Below, piece by piece: positions 8,804 through 18,538 of a stretch of DNA of 64,000 bases. Position 1 is the stretch's first letter. Each line of letters starts with the position of its first letter. Under the pieces are notes generated by a model. It was given only the letters and a program-made list of their open reading frames with translations, ran no database searches and was not told where the DNA came from. Location of the stretch: contig NZ_JAKNTW010000001.1 of assembly GCF_022213955.1 (NCBI RefSeq), positions 1 to 64,000 of the forward strand, written 5' to 3'. A program made the position numbers and the translations under genes. Origin of the DNA: Dolomitihabitans soli. GTDB taxonomy: Bacteria; Actinomycetota; Actinomycetes; Streptosporangiales; Streptosporangiaceae.

Positions 8804-9473
8804 CCAGGCTGTCGAGCTTGTGCACGCGCTCGTCGTGGCCGATCTGCCGCAGTAGGTCGGCCACCGACGCGTAGCGCCCGTACTCGGCGGCGTAGGTGCC
8901 CGGGTCCGGCTGGAACTCCAGCTCCGGGTGCTGTGCGACGAAGTTCATGTACTCGTGCTCCGCGTGGTCCTCGAACTCGGCGTTCAGCCGGTAGCTCCAC
9001 TCCGGCTTGACCAGGAACATCAGCCAGGAGACGTGGTAGTAGAAGAACGCGATCAGCCAGGGCGCCGCCTTGTGCAGCAGCCAGTTCTGCCGGTGCCCGT
9101 CCCGCTGGACGAGGTCCTGCATGATCAGCAGGTGGAACTGCTCGTTGTCCTGGTCGGACCGGGCCTCGACGATCCGGTCCATCACCCTCCTGGCCAACGC
9201 GGACCTGCCGTGGTGGCGGTGCACCGCCCAGTAGCCCATCCGCTCCCACGCCTGGTACGGCACGCGGGCGATGATCTCCAACATGGCGAACTTCGTGTAC
9301 GAGCCCTGCTTGCCGTAGAAGAGATCGACCGGCAGGAACATCATCTTGGCCAGCAGGCCGTACCTCATCCGCGGCGACGCCAGCGTCTGCTGCTGTGCGA
9401 TGCGGAGCTGGTGGCTGTCGAGCTTCGGCGGGCCGGCCGGCGCCTCGGGGCGGTCGATCGTGGTGGTCGTCAT
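8763..9473 (-). CDS. aox: Alternative oxidase-like di-iron quinol oxidase
   Basis: A 236-residue protein matching the alternative oxidase family, which oxidises ubiquinol or menaquinol and reduces oxygen to water without pumping protons. All six di-iron ligands can be placed: Glu66 (MLEI, LET-type motif), Glu111 and His114 (NEQFHL, equivalent to NERMHL), Glu168 (FEDHA, equivalent to LEEEA), and Glu215 and His218 (HDERVH, equivalent to DEAHH). Tyr175, seven residues after Glu168, matches the conserved active-site tyrosine. The hydrophobic stretches around 130-156 suit monotopic membrane attachment. ATG at 9473 has a GAGAGGGA site. It is transcribed alone and convergent with the MFS gene. An AOX-like hydroxylase of unknown substrate is the alternative. 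Confidence 0.82.
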   Translation of the reverse strand: MTTTTIDRPEAPAGPPKLDSHQLRIAQQQTLASPRMRYGLLAKMMFLPVDLFYGKQGSYTKFAMLEIIARVPYQAWERMGYWAVHRHHGRSALARRVMDRIVEARSDQDNEQFHLLIMQDLVQRDGHRQNWLLHKAAPWLIAFFYYHVSWLMFLVKPEWSYRLNAEFEDHAEHEYMNFVAQHPELEFQPDPGTYAAEYGRYASVADLLRQIGHDERVHKLDSLVNLSAPRFHQPRP

Positions 9474-9690
9474 CTGGAGTTCCCTCTCTCCTCGTCGGAT
9501 ATACCGATCGTGGTGGAGAGGCCCCCATCCCGTCGTCGGCCGTGAGACGGCATTGACCATGCGTCGATCGACGTAGAAAGGGGGTGCGCGGATGCGCCGC
9601 CAGGTGGACGGGACATCCCCTAGGGGTCGTGAACCCGGGCAAACGTCGCCGCCCCGCCTCCAGATGGTCTCCTGGGACGCGTGAACGATA

Positions 9691-9723
9691 CGAGGGCCGC
9701 CAGGACGTGGTCCTGGCGGCCCT
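9691..9723 (-). terminator. Perfect 14-bp hairpin after the small WGxxG gene
   Basis: GAGGGCCGCCAGGA pairs perfectly with TCCTGGCGGCCCTC across a 5-nt loop. It begins 21 bases after the stop codon of the gene at 9745-10017, read on the minus strand. There is no T-run, so it may act as a strong-stem actinobacterial terminator. The remaining 9474-9690 holds no recognisable gene. Confidence 0.75.
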
Positions 9724-9744
9724 CGACTGATATGCCGTCGTCCG

Positions 9745-10017
9745 TCAAGGGCGCGGCTGGTGTGTCGTCCTGGTGTGCGCGTCCCCGCGCTCGTGCTGGC
9801 GGTTGTTCTTACGCAGGCCCATGAACCCGAGCAGGCCGGCAAGGCCCAGCAGGCCCCAGAGCCCCGCGTTGCCGCCGCCCTCCGCCTTCTCCGGCTGCGG
9901 CGCCGGCGTGACCTGGCTCTGCGAGACTGCGGCCACTGGCGCGTCCGCCGTCGCTGCGGCGGCCGGAGCAAGTGTCAGGAAGACAGCCAGCCCCAGTGCA
10001 CTGAGAGTCTTGCGCAT
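9745..10017 (-). CDS. Small secreted WGxxG-type membrane-anchored protein
   Basis: A 90-residue protein. Residues 1-26 form a signal peptide (RKTLSALGLAVFLTLAPAAAATADA), followed by a Pro/Gln linker and then GGNAGLWGLLGLAGLLGFMGLRKNNR, a short hydrophobic helix with a WGxxGxxG pattern and a basic stop-transfer tail. This resembles C-terminal WGxxGxxG anchor or sorting domains; the function is unknown. ATG at 10017 has a GGGGGAT site; an in-frame start 41 codons upstream lacks a signal peptide and was rejected. It ends at a strong hairpin. Confidence 0.72.
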   Translation of the reverse strand: MRKTLSALGLAVFLTLAPAAAATADAPVAAVSQSQVTPAPQPEKAEGGGNAGLWGLLGLAGLLGFMGLRKNNRQHERGDAHTRTTHQPRP

Positions 10018-10233
10018 CTGGATCCCCCGATCCGGCAGTCTCACGACTGCGGAGACCGCCTGTAGTGTCCCCAGCACCTGTGCCGGGACCCCGTGAAAGG
10101 GCAGAATCTCCATTTCCCCTGCTAGGCGTACCCCTACCATGCAGGTCGTGACTCAAACGCACCCCTACATGTTGTAAGCCGAAATTGCGCTAAGCCGACA
10201 TATTGCGAGTAGGAGCCTGGCGCCGTATACCGG

Positions 10234-10245
10234 GATACTCGAACC
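10234..10245 (+). promoter_or_regulatory. Putative leaderless -10 of the aminotransferase-mmsA operon
   Basis: GATACT (10234-10239) ends six bases before the ATG at 10246. No ribosome site is present. The 228-base gap 10018-10245 holds the divergent promoters of this operon and of the WGxxG gene, and no other gene. Confidence 0.35.
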
Positions 10246-11540
10246 ATGTCGGACCTACTCGCGCGCCACCGGGCGGTCATGCCCAACTGGGTGGCCCTGT
10301 ACTACAACGAGCCCATCGAGATCGTCGGCGGCAAGGGCAACCGGGTCGTCGACGGCGACGGCAAGAGCTACCTCGACTTCTTCGCCGGCATCCTGACCAA
10401 CATGATCGGGTACGACGTGCCCGAGGTGCGCGAGGCCGTCGAGCGCCAGCTCGCCACGGGCGTCGTGCACACCTCGACCGCCTACCTGCTGCGCGGCCAG
10501 GTCGAGCTCGCCGAGAAGATCGCCCGGCTGTCGGGCATCGAGGACGCCAAGGTGTTCTTCACCAACTCCGGCACCGAGGCGAACGAGACGGCCCTGCTCC
10601 TGGCGACGTACGCACGCAAGTCCGACCAGGTGCTCGCCATGCGGCAGAGCTACCACGGGCGATCCTTCGGAGCCGTCTCCGTCACCGGCAACCGCGGGTG
10701 GAAGAACAACTCGCTCTCGCCGCTCAACGTGCACTTCCTGCACGGTACGGACCGCCGGCTGGCGCAGTTCCGCGGGCTCGGCGACGCGGACTACATCGCC
10801 GCCTGCGTCGATGACCTGCGCCACGTGCTCGCCACCGCGGTCGCCACGGACGTGGCGGCCCTGATCGCCGAGCCGGTGCAGGGCGTCGGCGGCTTCACGA
10901 TGGCCCCCGACGGGCTGTTCGCGGCCTACAAGGAGGTGCTCGACGAACAGGGCATCCTGTTCATCTCCGACGAGGTCCAGACCGGGTGGGGCCGCACGGG
11001 CAGCGCGTTCTTCGGCATCCACAACCACGGCGTGACGCCGGACATGCTGACCTTCGCCAAGGGCCTGGCCAACGGGTTCGCCGTCGGCGGCGTGGTGGCG
11101 CGCGGCGACCTGATGGACGCCCTGCACGCGGCGGGGCTGTCCACCTTCGGCGGGAACCCGATCTCGATGGCCGCCGCCAACGCGACCCTCGACTACGTGC
11201 TCGACCACGACCTCCAGGCCAACGCGGCCAGGACGGGGGCCCTGATCATCGAAGGGCTCAAGGCGGCGGCGGGCCGGCTCCCGGTGGTCGGCGACGTGCG
11301 CGGCAAGGGCCTGATGTTCGCCGTCGAGCTCGTCGACCCGGCCACCGGCGAACCCGCGCCCGCGTGGGCGGCCAGGTTCATGGAGGTGACCAAGAAGGCG
11401 GGGCTGCTCGCCGGCAAGGGCGGCCTGCACGGCAACGTCATCCGGATGGCTCCGCCGCTGACGATCACCGCTGACGAGGCGCGCGAGGGACTCGGCATCA
11501 TCGTGGGCGCCCTGGAGACGGTCGACGCGGAGGCGGCCTC

Positions 11541-11544
<4 letters not shown>
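10246..11544 (+). CDS. Class III aminotransferase, AGXT2/beta-alanine type
   Basis: A 432-residue PLP-dependent aminotransferase. Class III signatures are GIEDAKVFFTNSGTEANETAL (PLP phosphate and substrate region), the FISDEVQTGWGRTG aspartate motif and LTFAKGLANG with the Schiff-base lysine at 272. Sequence style is closest to alanine-glyoxylate aminotransferase 2 and (R)-3-amino-2-methylpropionate/pyruvate transaminases. The next gene, which overlaps its stop codon by 4 bases, is a CoA-acylating malonate/methylmalonate-semialdehyde dehydrogenase. That pairing predicts conversion of beta-alanine or beta-aminoisobutyrate to the semialdehyde and then to acetyl- or propionyl-CoA. No pyrimidine ring-opening genes are nearby, so the source of the amino acid is inferred only. 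Confidence 0.88.
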
Positions 11545-13025
<1,481 letters not shown>

Positions 13026-13032
13026 TGCGGGC

Positions 13033-13074
13033 CTGCCCTCTTGCGGCGGCCGGTAGGCTCCCGCAAGAGGGCAG
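13033..13074 (+). terminator. Perfect 14-bp inverted repeat between mmsA and the binding-protein gene
   Basis: CTGCCCTCTTGCGG pairs with CCGCAAGAGGGCAG across a 14-nt loop. It lies between the mmsA stop and the GTG of the solute-binding protein gene, so it could end the first operon or act as a partial terminator/processing site that sets relative expression. There is no T-run. Confidence 0.65.
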
Positions 13075-13094
13075 CGGTCGTTGAGGGGGGCTTC

Positions 13095-14246
13095 GTGGCG
13101 CGTGGCAGACGACTCGTGGCGTTCGTCGTGGCGGGCGGGCTCGGCCTGTCCGCCGGCACGGGCGCGGCCTCCCCGACACCCTCGCCGACCCCTTCGCCCA
13201 GCCCGTCGATCGGCGCCGGCGAGGGGATCCTGACGGTCCTGGCCTACCGGGGCCAGGTGGAGTACGGCGGGCTGGACCCGAAGGTCAACTGGGTGGGCCC
13301 GTTCGAGCGGAAGACCGGTTGCCGGGTCGCCCTCCTCGACCAGGTCCGCAGGCCAGCCGACCTGGAGACGGCCTACGAGAAGAAGTCCTACGACGTGGTT
13401 GCCGCTTCCCCGGAGACAGCCGGGAAGCTGATCGCGGAGCGGAAGGTCAGGCCGCTCGACACCGCGCTCGTCGGCGACTACGACGACATCCCCAAGCGGC
13501 TGCGCACCCTCCCCGCCTACCACCGCGACGGCAGGGCCTACGGCGTTCCGTACCTGTGGGAGGCGACCCAGCTCCTCTACGACGACACCGGCGAGGCCAG
13601 GCCGACGAGCCGTACGCGCCTCTACACCGGTACGAAGGCCGCGATCGAGGATGACCCGCTCAGCATCGCGCAGGCCGCCCTCGTCCTGCGGAAGTCGGAG
13701 CCGGAGCTGAAGGTCGACGATCCCTTCCAGCTCACCGCCGAGCAGCTCGACAAGGCGGTGGAGTTGCTGGAACAGCAGCGGAACGACGAGGGCCGCGTCT
13801 ACTGGCGTGACCCTCTGGAGGTGATCGAAGGTTTCGCCGGCGGCGACCTCCGCCTCGCCCAGGCTTCGCCGTACGTGCTGGATCTGCTGCGGCGGGCGGA
13901 TCGTCCCGTCCTCGCGGCCGAGGAGGGGCCGGCGACCGGGCGGGCCGACGCGTGGATGATGTCGGCGAACGCCGCCAATCCCAACTGCGCCTACCGCTGG
14001 CTCGACTGGATGGCCTCGGCCGACGTCCAGCGTCAGGCCGCCGCCTGGACCGGCAGCGCCCCCGCCAATCCGGACGCCTGCACGGGCAGGGCCCGCCGGG
14101 TCTGCGACGCCTACCATGTCGGCGACTCCGACTGGCTCGACAAAGTGAACTTTGCCGTTCGCCCGGCCAGGGATTGCGGCGGCGGTGGCGGGGAATGCAC
14201 TGATTACACCGACTGGGTGGCTCGATGGCAGCGGCTTGTGGGCTGA
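13095..14246 (+). CDS. Extracellular solute-binding protein, polyamine/iron ABC type
   Basis: A 383-residue exported binding protein. It has an N-terminal signal (GRRLVAFVVAGGLGLSAG), then a low-complexity TPSPTPSPSPS linker, then a periplasmic-binding-protein type II fold (GILTVLAYRGQVEYGGLDP, DVVAASPETAGKL, YGVPYLWEATQLLYDD). The C-terminal third has paired cysteines (NPNCAYRWLDWM, ACTGRARRVCDAY, DCGGGGGECTDY), suggesting disulfides. The resemblance is to spermidine/putrescine-type binding proteins, but the ligand is not certain. GTG at 13095 follows GAGGGGGG; an earlier TTG would overlap the hairpin. No permease or ATPase gene is adjacent, so it is a solitary binding protein. Confidence 0.8.
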   Translation: MARGRRLVAFVVAGGLGLSAGTGAASPTPSPTPSPSPSIGAGEGILTVLAYRGQVEYGGLDPKVNWVGPFERKTGCRVALLDQVRRPADLETAYEKKSYDVVAASPETAGKLIAERKVRPLDTALVGDYDDIPKRLRTLPAYHRDGRAYGVPYLWEATQLLYDDTGEARPTSRTRLYTGTKAAIEDDPLSIAQAALVLRKSEPELKVDDPFQLTAEQLDKAVELLEQQRNDEGRVYWRDPLEVIEGFAGGDLRLAQASPYVLDLLRRADRPVLAAEEGPATGRADAWMMSANAANPNCAYRWLDWMASADVQRQAAAWTGSAPANPDACTGRARRVCDAYHVGDSDWLDKVNFAVRPARDCGGGGGECTDYTDWVARWQRLVG

Positions 14247-14342
14247 GCGGGAGTTCCGCCGCTCCCGCGTGACCGCGGGCGTCCACCACCGAACGACGCC
14301 TGCCAGGGCGCTCCGGGAGTTCCCCCGACCCCGGGGCGCCCG

Positions 14343-14600
14343 TCAGGGAAGGGCCGCCCGGGAACGGGCGGGCGCGGTCAGCACGCTCGATGACGATGTC
14401 GATGTCGGCGCCAGCGCCTCCGCGCAGTCGGGGCACGCGAGCACGGCCCCGTTGTCAGGAAGGCGGCCGACCCGGACCCGGGGGCGCGGCCATTTCTTGT
14501 GGCACACCACGCAGGCGTCGCCGTCGCGTTGCGCGCACGTCAGGCCTTCAGGGTCGAACGTCATCATGATCCGTGCCGTTCCGGTCGGATCCCAGCTCAT
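14343..14600 (-). CDS. Small protein with two CxxC pairs (zinc-ribbon-like), unknown function
   Basis: An 85-residue protein that I do not recognise. C30-x2-C33 (CVVC followed by HKKWPRP) and C56-x2-C59 (CPDC) are spaced like a zinc ribbon; C22 is unpaired. The C-terminus is a low-complexity Ser/Thr/Ala tail. ATG at 14600 is preceded by AAGGAG, four bases away, which supports it as a real gene; a GTG one codon earlier is too close to that site. It lies convergent with the solute-binding protein gene and alone in its orientation. Confidence 0.6.
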   Translation of the reverse strand: MSWDPTGTARIMMTFDPEGLTCAQRDGDACVVCHKKWPRPRVRVGRLPDNGAVLACPDCAEALAPTSTSSSSVLTAPARSRAALP

Positions 14601-14725
14601 CACTCTCCTTGTGGTGATCGACTGCGTTATATCGGAACCGTTATAACCCTGTCTCTCTCAGTGATCGCCTTGTTGGGCGTCAAGGCACGGTTAAATCACT
14701 GGCGTCACGCTTGCCGTATAACTAC

Positions 14726-14763
14726 AAAAGGGACACCAAGCACGAAGCCGGGTGCCCCTTTTG
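14726..14763 (-). terminator. Terminator after gabT
   Basis: On the minus strand AAAAGGGGCACC... pairs with GGTGTCCCTTTT with one mismatch and ends in a T-run. It starts about eight bases after the gabT stop. It is nearly symmetrical and could also work on the plus strand. The rest of 14604-14725 has no gene. Confidence 0.8.
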
Positions 14764-14770
14764 GGTGGAT

Positions 14771-16123
14771 CTAAACCTCGCTGATGGCCTTCTCCAAGAT
14801 GGTGAGACCCTCTTCCAGCAGGTGGTCGGGCATCACCAGCGGCGGCAGAAAGCGCAGGACGTTGCCCGAGGTTCCGGCGGTGAGCACGAGCAGGCCCGCC
14901 GCGTGGCAGCGCTTGGCGATCTCCGCGGTGACGGCGGGGTCCGGCTCCTTGGTGCCCGGCCTGACCAGCTCGATCGCGATCATCGCTCCCCGGCCGCGCA
15001 CGTCGCCGATGAAGCCGAACTGCTCGGCGAGGCGGCGGAGCCGCGGCAGCATCACCGAGCCGATGTGCCTGGCCCGCTCGACGAGACCGTCCTCCTCGAT
15101 GGTCTCCAGCACGGCCAGCGCCGCCTCGCACGCCAGCGGGTTGCCGGCGTAGGTGCCGCCCAGACCGCCCGCGTGGACCTTGTCGAGCAACTCGGCCCTG
15201 CCGGTCACCGCGGCCAGCGGCAGGCCGCCCGCGATGCCTTTGGCGGTGCAGATGATGTCGGGCACGATGCCCTCGTCCTCGCAGGCGAACAGGTCGCCGG
15301 TCCTGGCGAAGCCGGTCTGCACCTCGTCGGCCACGAAGACGATGCCGTTGGCCCGGCAGTACTCCAGGATCCGGGGCAGGAAGCCGCGCGCCGGCTCGAC
15401 GAACCCGCCCTCGCCGGCGATCGGCTCGATCACCACCGCCGCGACGTTGCCCGCCCCGACCTGCTTGTCGATCAACTCGATGGCCTGCGCGGCGGCCTCC
15501 TCCGCACAGTTCTCCCTGCCGGTCGGCCACCGGAACGGGTAGGCCAGCGGAGCCCGGTAGACCTCGGGCGCGAACGGCCCGAATCCCTGCTTGTAGGGCA
15601 TGTTCTTGGCCGTCAGCGACATCGTGAGCAGCGTGCGGCCGTGGTACCCGTGGTCGAAGACGACGACCCCCTGCCGTCCCGTGGCGAGCCTGGCCACCTT
15701 GACCGCGTTCTCCACGGCCTCGGCGCCGGTGCTCACCAGGAACGTGCGCTTGGTGTGGTCGCCCGGCGTGATCTGGTTCAGCCGCTCGCACACCTCGACG
15801 TACGACTCGTACGGCGTGACCATGAAACACGTGTGCGTGAACTCGCCCACCTGCCTGCGCACCCGCTCCACCACCCGCGGAGCCGCGTTGCCCACGCTGG
15901 TCACCGCGATGCCGGAGCCGAAGTCGATCAGAGAGTTGCCGTCCGCGTCGACGAGGACGCCGCCCCCCGCCCTGGTCACGAAGACGGGCAGGGTGGTGCC
16001 GATGCCCTGGGGCACGGCTGACTGCTTGCGCGCGAACATCTCGCGCGACTTGGGACCGGGGATCTCGGTGACGACGCGGCGCTCCTGCGGAAGCGCGGGC
16101 CCGCCCTGCGTGCTGGTGCTCAT
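14771..16123 (-). CDS. gabT: 4-aminobutyrate aminotransferase
   Basis: A 450-residue class III PLP aminotransferase that should convert GABA plus 2-oxoglutarate to succinate semialdehyde plus glutamate. Signatures are [18 protein letters not shown] (PLP region), [33 protein letters not shown] and [10 protein letters not shown] with the PLP lysine at 295. It closely matches actinobacterial GabT and is clearly different from the aminotransferase at 10246. The ATG at 16123 (MSTST) was preferred over an in-frame codon ten earlier. It is divergent from a PucR regulator, and a semialdehyde dehydrogenase lies 2.4 kb away, giving a GABA to succinate route. Confidence 0.93.
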   Translation of the reverse strand: MSTSTQGGPALPQERRVVTEIPGPKSREMFARKQSAVPQGIGTTLPVFVTRAGGGVLVDADGNSLIDFGSGIAVTSVGNAAPRVVERVRRQVGEFTHTCFMVTPYESYVEVCERLNQITPGDHTKRTFLVSTGAEAVENAVKVARLATGRQGVVVFDHGYHGRTLLTMSLTAKNMPYKQGFGPFAPEVYRAPLAYPFRWPTGRENCAEEAAAQAIELIDKQVGAGNVAAVVIEPIAGEGGFVEPARGFLPRILEYCRANGIVFVADEVQTGFARTGDLFACEDEGIVPDIICTAKGIAGGLPLAAVTGRAELLDKVHAGGLGGTYAGNPLACEAALAVLETIEEDGLVERARHIGSVMLPRLRRLAEQFGFIGDVRGRGAMIAIELVRPGTKEPDPAVTAEIAKRCHAAGLLVLTAGTSGNVLRFLPPLVMPDHLLEEGLTILEKAISEV

Positions 16124-16186
16124 ACAGCGAACGTACGGCGGGCGTCGCCCCATGTTGATGTTGCACTATGGCACACTGGAGTGATT

Positions 16187-16211
16187 CGGATTGTCCATTC
16201 CGTACAATCCG
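16187..16211. promoter_or_regulatory. Inverted repeat CGGATTGT-N9-ACAATCCG, putative PucR operator
   Basis: Perfect 8-base arms flank CCATTCCGT, in the 109-base gap between gabT and the divergent PucR gene, ending 21 bases before the PucR GTG. The ATTCCGTA core and the position match the element before the first PucR gene (4783-4810). Confidence 0.6.
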
Positions 16212-16232
16212 GAGATCCGGGGGGATGGGCGC

Positions 16233-17723
16233 GTGGCACCGACATTGCGGCGGGTCGCGGAGATGACGGCGCTACGCCTGCGGGTGCTCGTCGGCGGTGA
16301 GTCTCTCGACCGGCCGGTCCGCTGGGTCGCCGTGAGCGAGCTCGCCGATCCCACTCCCTTCCTCGAAGGCGGCGAGCTGGTGCTCACCACCGGCATGCGG
16401 ATCGAGGGCGACGACGCCCCGCCGTACGTCGCGCGGCTCGTCGCCCGTGGCGTCGCCGGGCTCGGGTTCGGCGTCGGGGTGGGGCACGCGGAGGTTCCGG
16501 GCGCGCTGGTGACGGCGGCACGGGACGCGGGGCTGCCGCTGATCGAGGTGCCGCGTGACACGCCGTTCGTCGCGATCGGCAAGGTCGTCAGCGACCTGCT
16601 CGCGGCCGAGCAGTTCGAGGAACTGAGCCGGGCGTTCGCCGCCCAGGGCCGGTTGACCCGCGCGGCGCTCCAGTCCGAGGGAGCGCGCGCGGTCGTCCGC
16701 CGGCTGTCCAGGGAGATCCGCGGCTGGGCCGCCCTGCTCGGCGAGGACGGCACGGTGCTCGCCGCCGCCGGTGCCGACGACGAGCACATCGAGGCGTTGC
16801 TGCCCGAGCTCGACCGGCTCAAGGGACGGCCGGCCAGCCTGGCGATGTCCACTCCGGGGCGGCACGTGATCGTGCAGCCGCTCGGCGGGGCCAGGAAGGT
16901 GCGCGGGTTCTTCGCCGTCGGCACCGAGCGGGCGTTCTCGCCGGTGACGCACACGGTGGTCAACGTCGCCGCCTCGTTGCTCACCCTGGCCCTGGAGCAG
17001 GAGGCCGAGCAGCCGGCGGCCGAGCGGCGGGTCCGTTCCGCCGTGCTCCGCCTGCTGTTGTCGGGCGAGATCGAGGGAGCGGGGGCGGCGCTCGCGGCGC
17101 TCGGCGGGCGGTTGCCCGACGGTCCGGTCGTGGTGCTGGCCACCCGCGCGGAGCGCGACGAGGTGCTCGAAGCCGCCGGCGAGGTGTTCGCCGCCGGGCT
17201 GGACGACCAGACCATCCTGCTGGTGGCCCAGGGTGCGGAGGAGCCGCTGATCGCCACGGTGAGCGGGTTCGGCACGGTCGGGGTCAGCGATCCGGTGTCC
17301 TTCGACGCCCTCACCGCCGGCCTCGCCCAGGCCGAACGCGCGCTCGCCGCCGCACGCCGTGCCTCCCGGCCCGTCATGCGCTACGCCGGGCTCCCCGGCC
17401 AGGGCCTGCTCAACCTGCTCGACCCGGCCGCCGCCGACGCCTTCGCCGCCGCGCTGCTCGCCCCCCTCCAGGAGTACGGCTCGCGGGCCGACCTGATGGA
17501 GTCCCTGCGCGCCTACCTCGCCGCCAACGGCCACTGGGACGCCGCGGCCCAGCGCCTCGGCGTCCACCGGCACACCCTGCGCTACCGGATGCGCAGGGTC
17601 GCCCAGCTTCTCGGCCGCGACCTCGACGACGCGGGCACCCGGGCCGAGCTGTGGCTGGCGCTGAGCGTCGAGGGACAGGCAGGGGTCCCCTGCGTCAGGG
17701 CCGCTGGACGAGAAAGCACGTGA
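16233..17723 (+). CDS. PucR family regulator of GABA catabolism (predicted)
   Basis: A 496-residue regulator with an N-terminal PucR domain (about 1-120; LRRVAEMTALRLRVLVGGESLD, GELVLTTGMRI), a CdaR GGDEF-like middle region and a C-terminal HTH_30 domain (YLAANGHWDAAAQRLGVHRHTLRYRMRRVAQLLG). Divergence from gabT with a shared inverted repeat predicts that it controls GABA use. GTG at 16233 has a GGGGGGAT site; a TTG 14 codons upstream lies inside the inverted repeat and was rejected. Its last 29 bases overlap the convergent TetR gene. Confidence 0.88.
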   Translation: MAPTLRRVAEMTALRLRVLVGGESLDRPVRWVAVSELADPTPFLEGGELVLTTGMRIEGDDAPPYVARLVARGVAGLGFGVGVGHAEVPGALVTAARDAGLPLIEVPRDTPFVAIGKVVSDLLAAEQFEELSRAFAAQGRLTRAALQSEGARAVVRRLSREIRGWAALLGEDGTVLAAAGADDEHIEALLPELDRLKGRPASLAMSTPGRHVIVQPLGGARKVRGFFAVGTERAFSPVTHTVVNVAASLLTLALEQEAEQPAAERRVRSAVLRLLLSGEIEGAGAALAALGGRLPDGPVVVLATRAERDEVLEAAGEVFAAGLDDQTILLVAQGAEEPLIATVSGFGTVGVSDPVSFDALTAGLAQAERALAAARRASRPVMRYAGLPGQGLLNLLDPAAADAFAAALLAPLQEYGSRADLMESLRAYLAANGHWDAAAQRLGVHRHTLRYRMRRVAQLLGRDLDDAGTRAELWLALSVEGQAGVPCVRAAGREST

Positions 17724-18321
17724 TGGTGGCACTGGTGACGGCGTCGTAGGTGCGCGCGTCACGCAGGTGACCGGCACGTTCCAAGCTGATCGCGCCGTGC
17801 GCGGCGGCCCAGAGCGCGTCCGCGATCTTGCGGGGCTGGGTCGGCACGATCGAGCCCGCCGAGATGCAGTCGGCGATGACCCGGTCGAAGATGTTCAGCG
17901 CGGCCCTGGCGAGGGTGCGGGCGCGTTCGCTCGGTTCGAAGCCGGGGATGGCCTTCTCGAACATCAGGCCGTAGTAGGCGGGCTCGGCCAGGCACGCCTC
18001 GCGGTAGGCCGGGCCGAGGGCGATGAGGTGCTCGAACGGGTCCTTGCGCGAGGGCACCGCCTCCAGCCGGCGCCGGAACTTCTCGAACCCCTCCAGATAC
18101 AGCGCTTCGGCCAGGCCCTCCTTGCTGCCGAACATGGTGTAGATGATCGTCGTCGAGCAGCCGGCCTCGGTCGCGATCCGGCGCATCGACAGGCTTTCCG
18201 GGCCGTGGTCGAGCAGCAGCTGACCGGCCACATCGAGCAGACGGACTCGCATCTCGTCGTGGGAGGCGCGCTCGCCGAGCAGGTAGGCGCCTTGAAGCCC
18301 GAGCGGCGCCGACGAGGTCAT
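17695..18321 (-). CDS. TetR family regulator with WHG-type C-terminal domain
   Basis: A 208-residue regulator. The helix-turn-helix is PESLSMRRIATEAGCSTTIIYTMFGSKEGLA at about 40-70. The C-terminal domain ends with ALWAAAHGAISLERAG, the Trp-His-Gly signature of the WHG (TetR_C_13) class. It is divergent from the semialdehyde dehydrogenase gene across a 217-base gap and is the obvious candidate to control it. ATG at 18321 with an AAGGA site 12 bases upstream. The effector is unknown. Confidence 0.88.
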   Translation of the reverse strand: MTSSAPLGLQGAYLLGERASHDEMRVRLLDVAGQLLLDHGPESLSMRRIATEAGCSTTIIYTMFGSKEGLAEALYLEGFEKFRRRLEAVPSRKDPFEHLIALGPAYREACLAEPAYYGLMFEKAIPGFEPSERARTLARAALNIFDRVIADCISAGSIVPTQPRKIADALWAAAHGAISLERAGHLRDARTYDAVTSATITCFLVQRP

Positions 18322-18525
18322 GAGCTCACGTCCTTCTGCCCAGGGGCCCCGCGCGTGACCCGCACACGATGACTTAACCAGGGTGGCGAAACTTCAAACC
18401 GACCACATGAAGAAACATCCGGATATGGGGGAGTAATCGTTACAGGTGACTGAGTTATCCGTAACGGTAGAGCAAGGTGCAAGGATTGTGCGGACTGGAG
18501 TAAGGCCCTGGTGGCGAGGGTGGCA

Positions 18526-18538
18526 TAGCGTCGGATTC
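18526..18538 (+). promoter_or_regulatory. Putative leaderless -10 of the semialdehyde dehydrogenase gene
   Basis: TAGCGT (18526-18531) ends seven bases before the ATG at 18539, which has no ribosome site. About 75 bases upstream, the hexamers CGTTAC and GTAACG flank 17 bases (18437-18467) and could be a TetR or PucR site. Confidence 0.35.
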
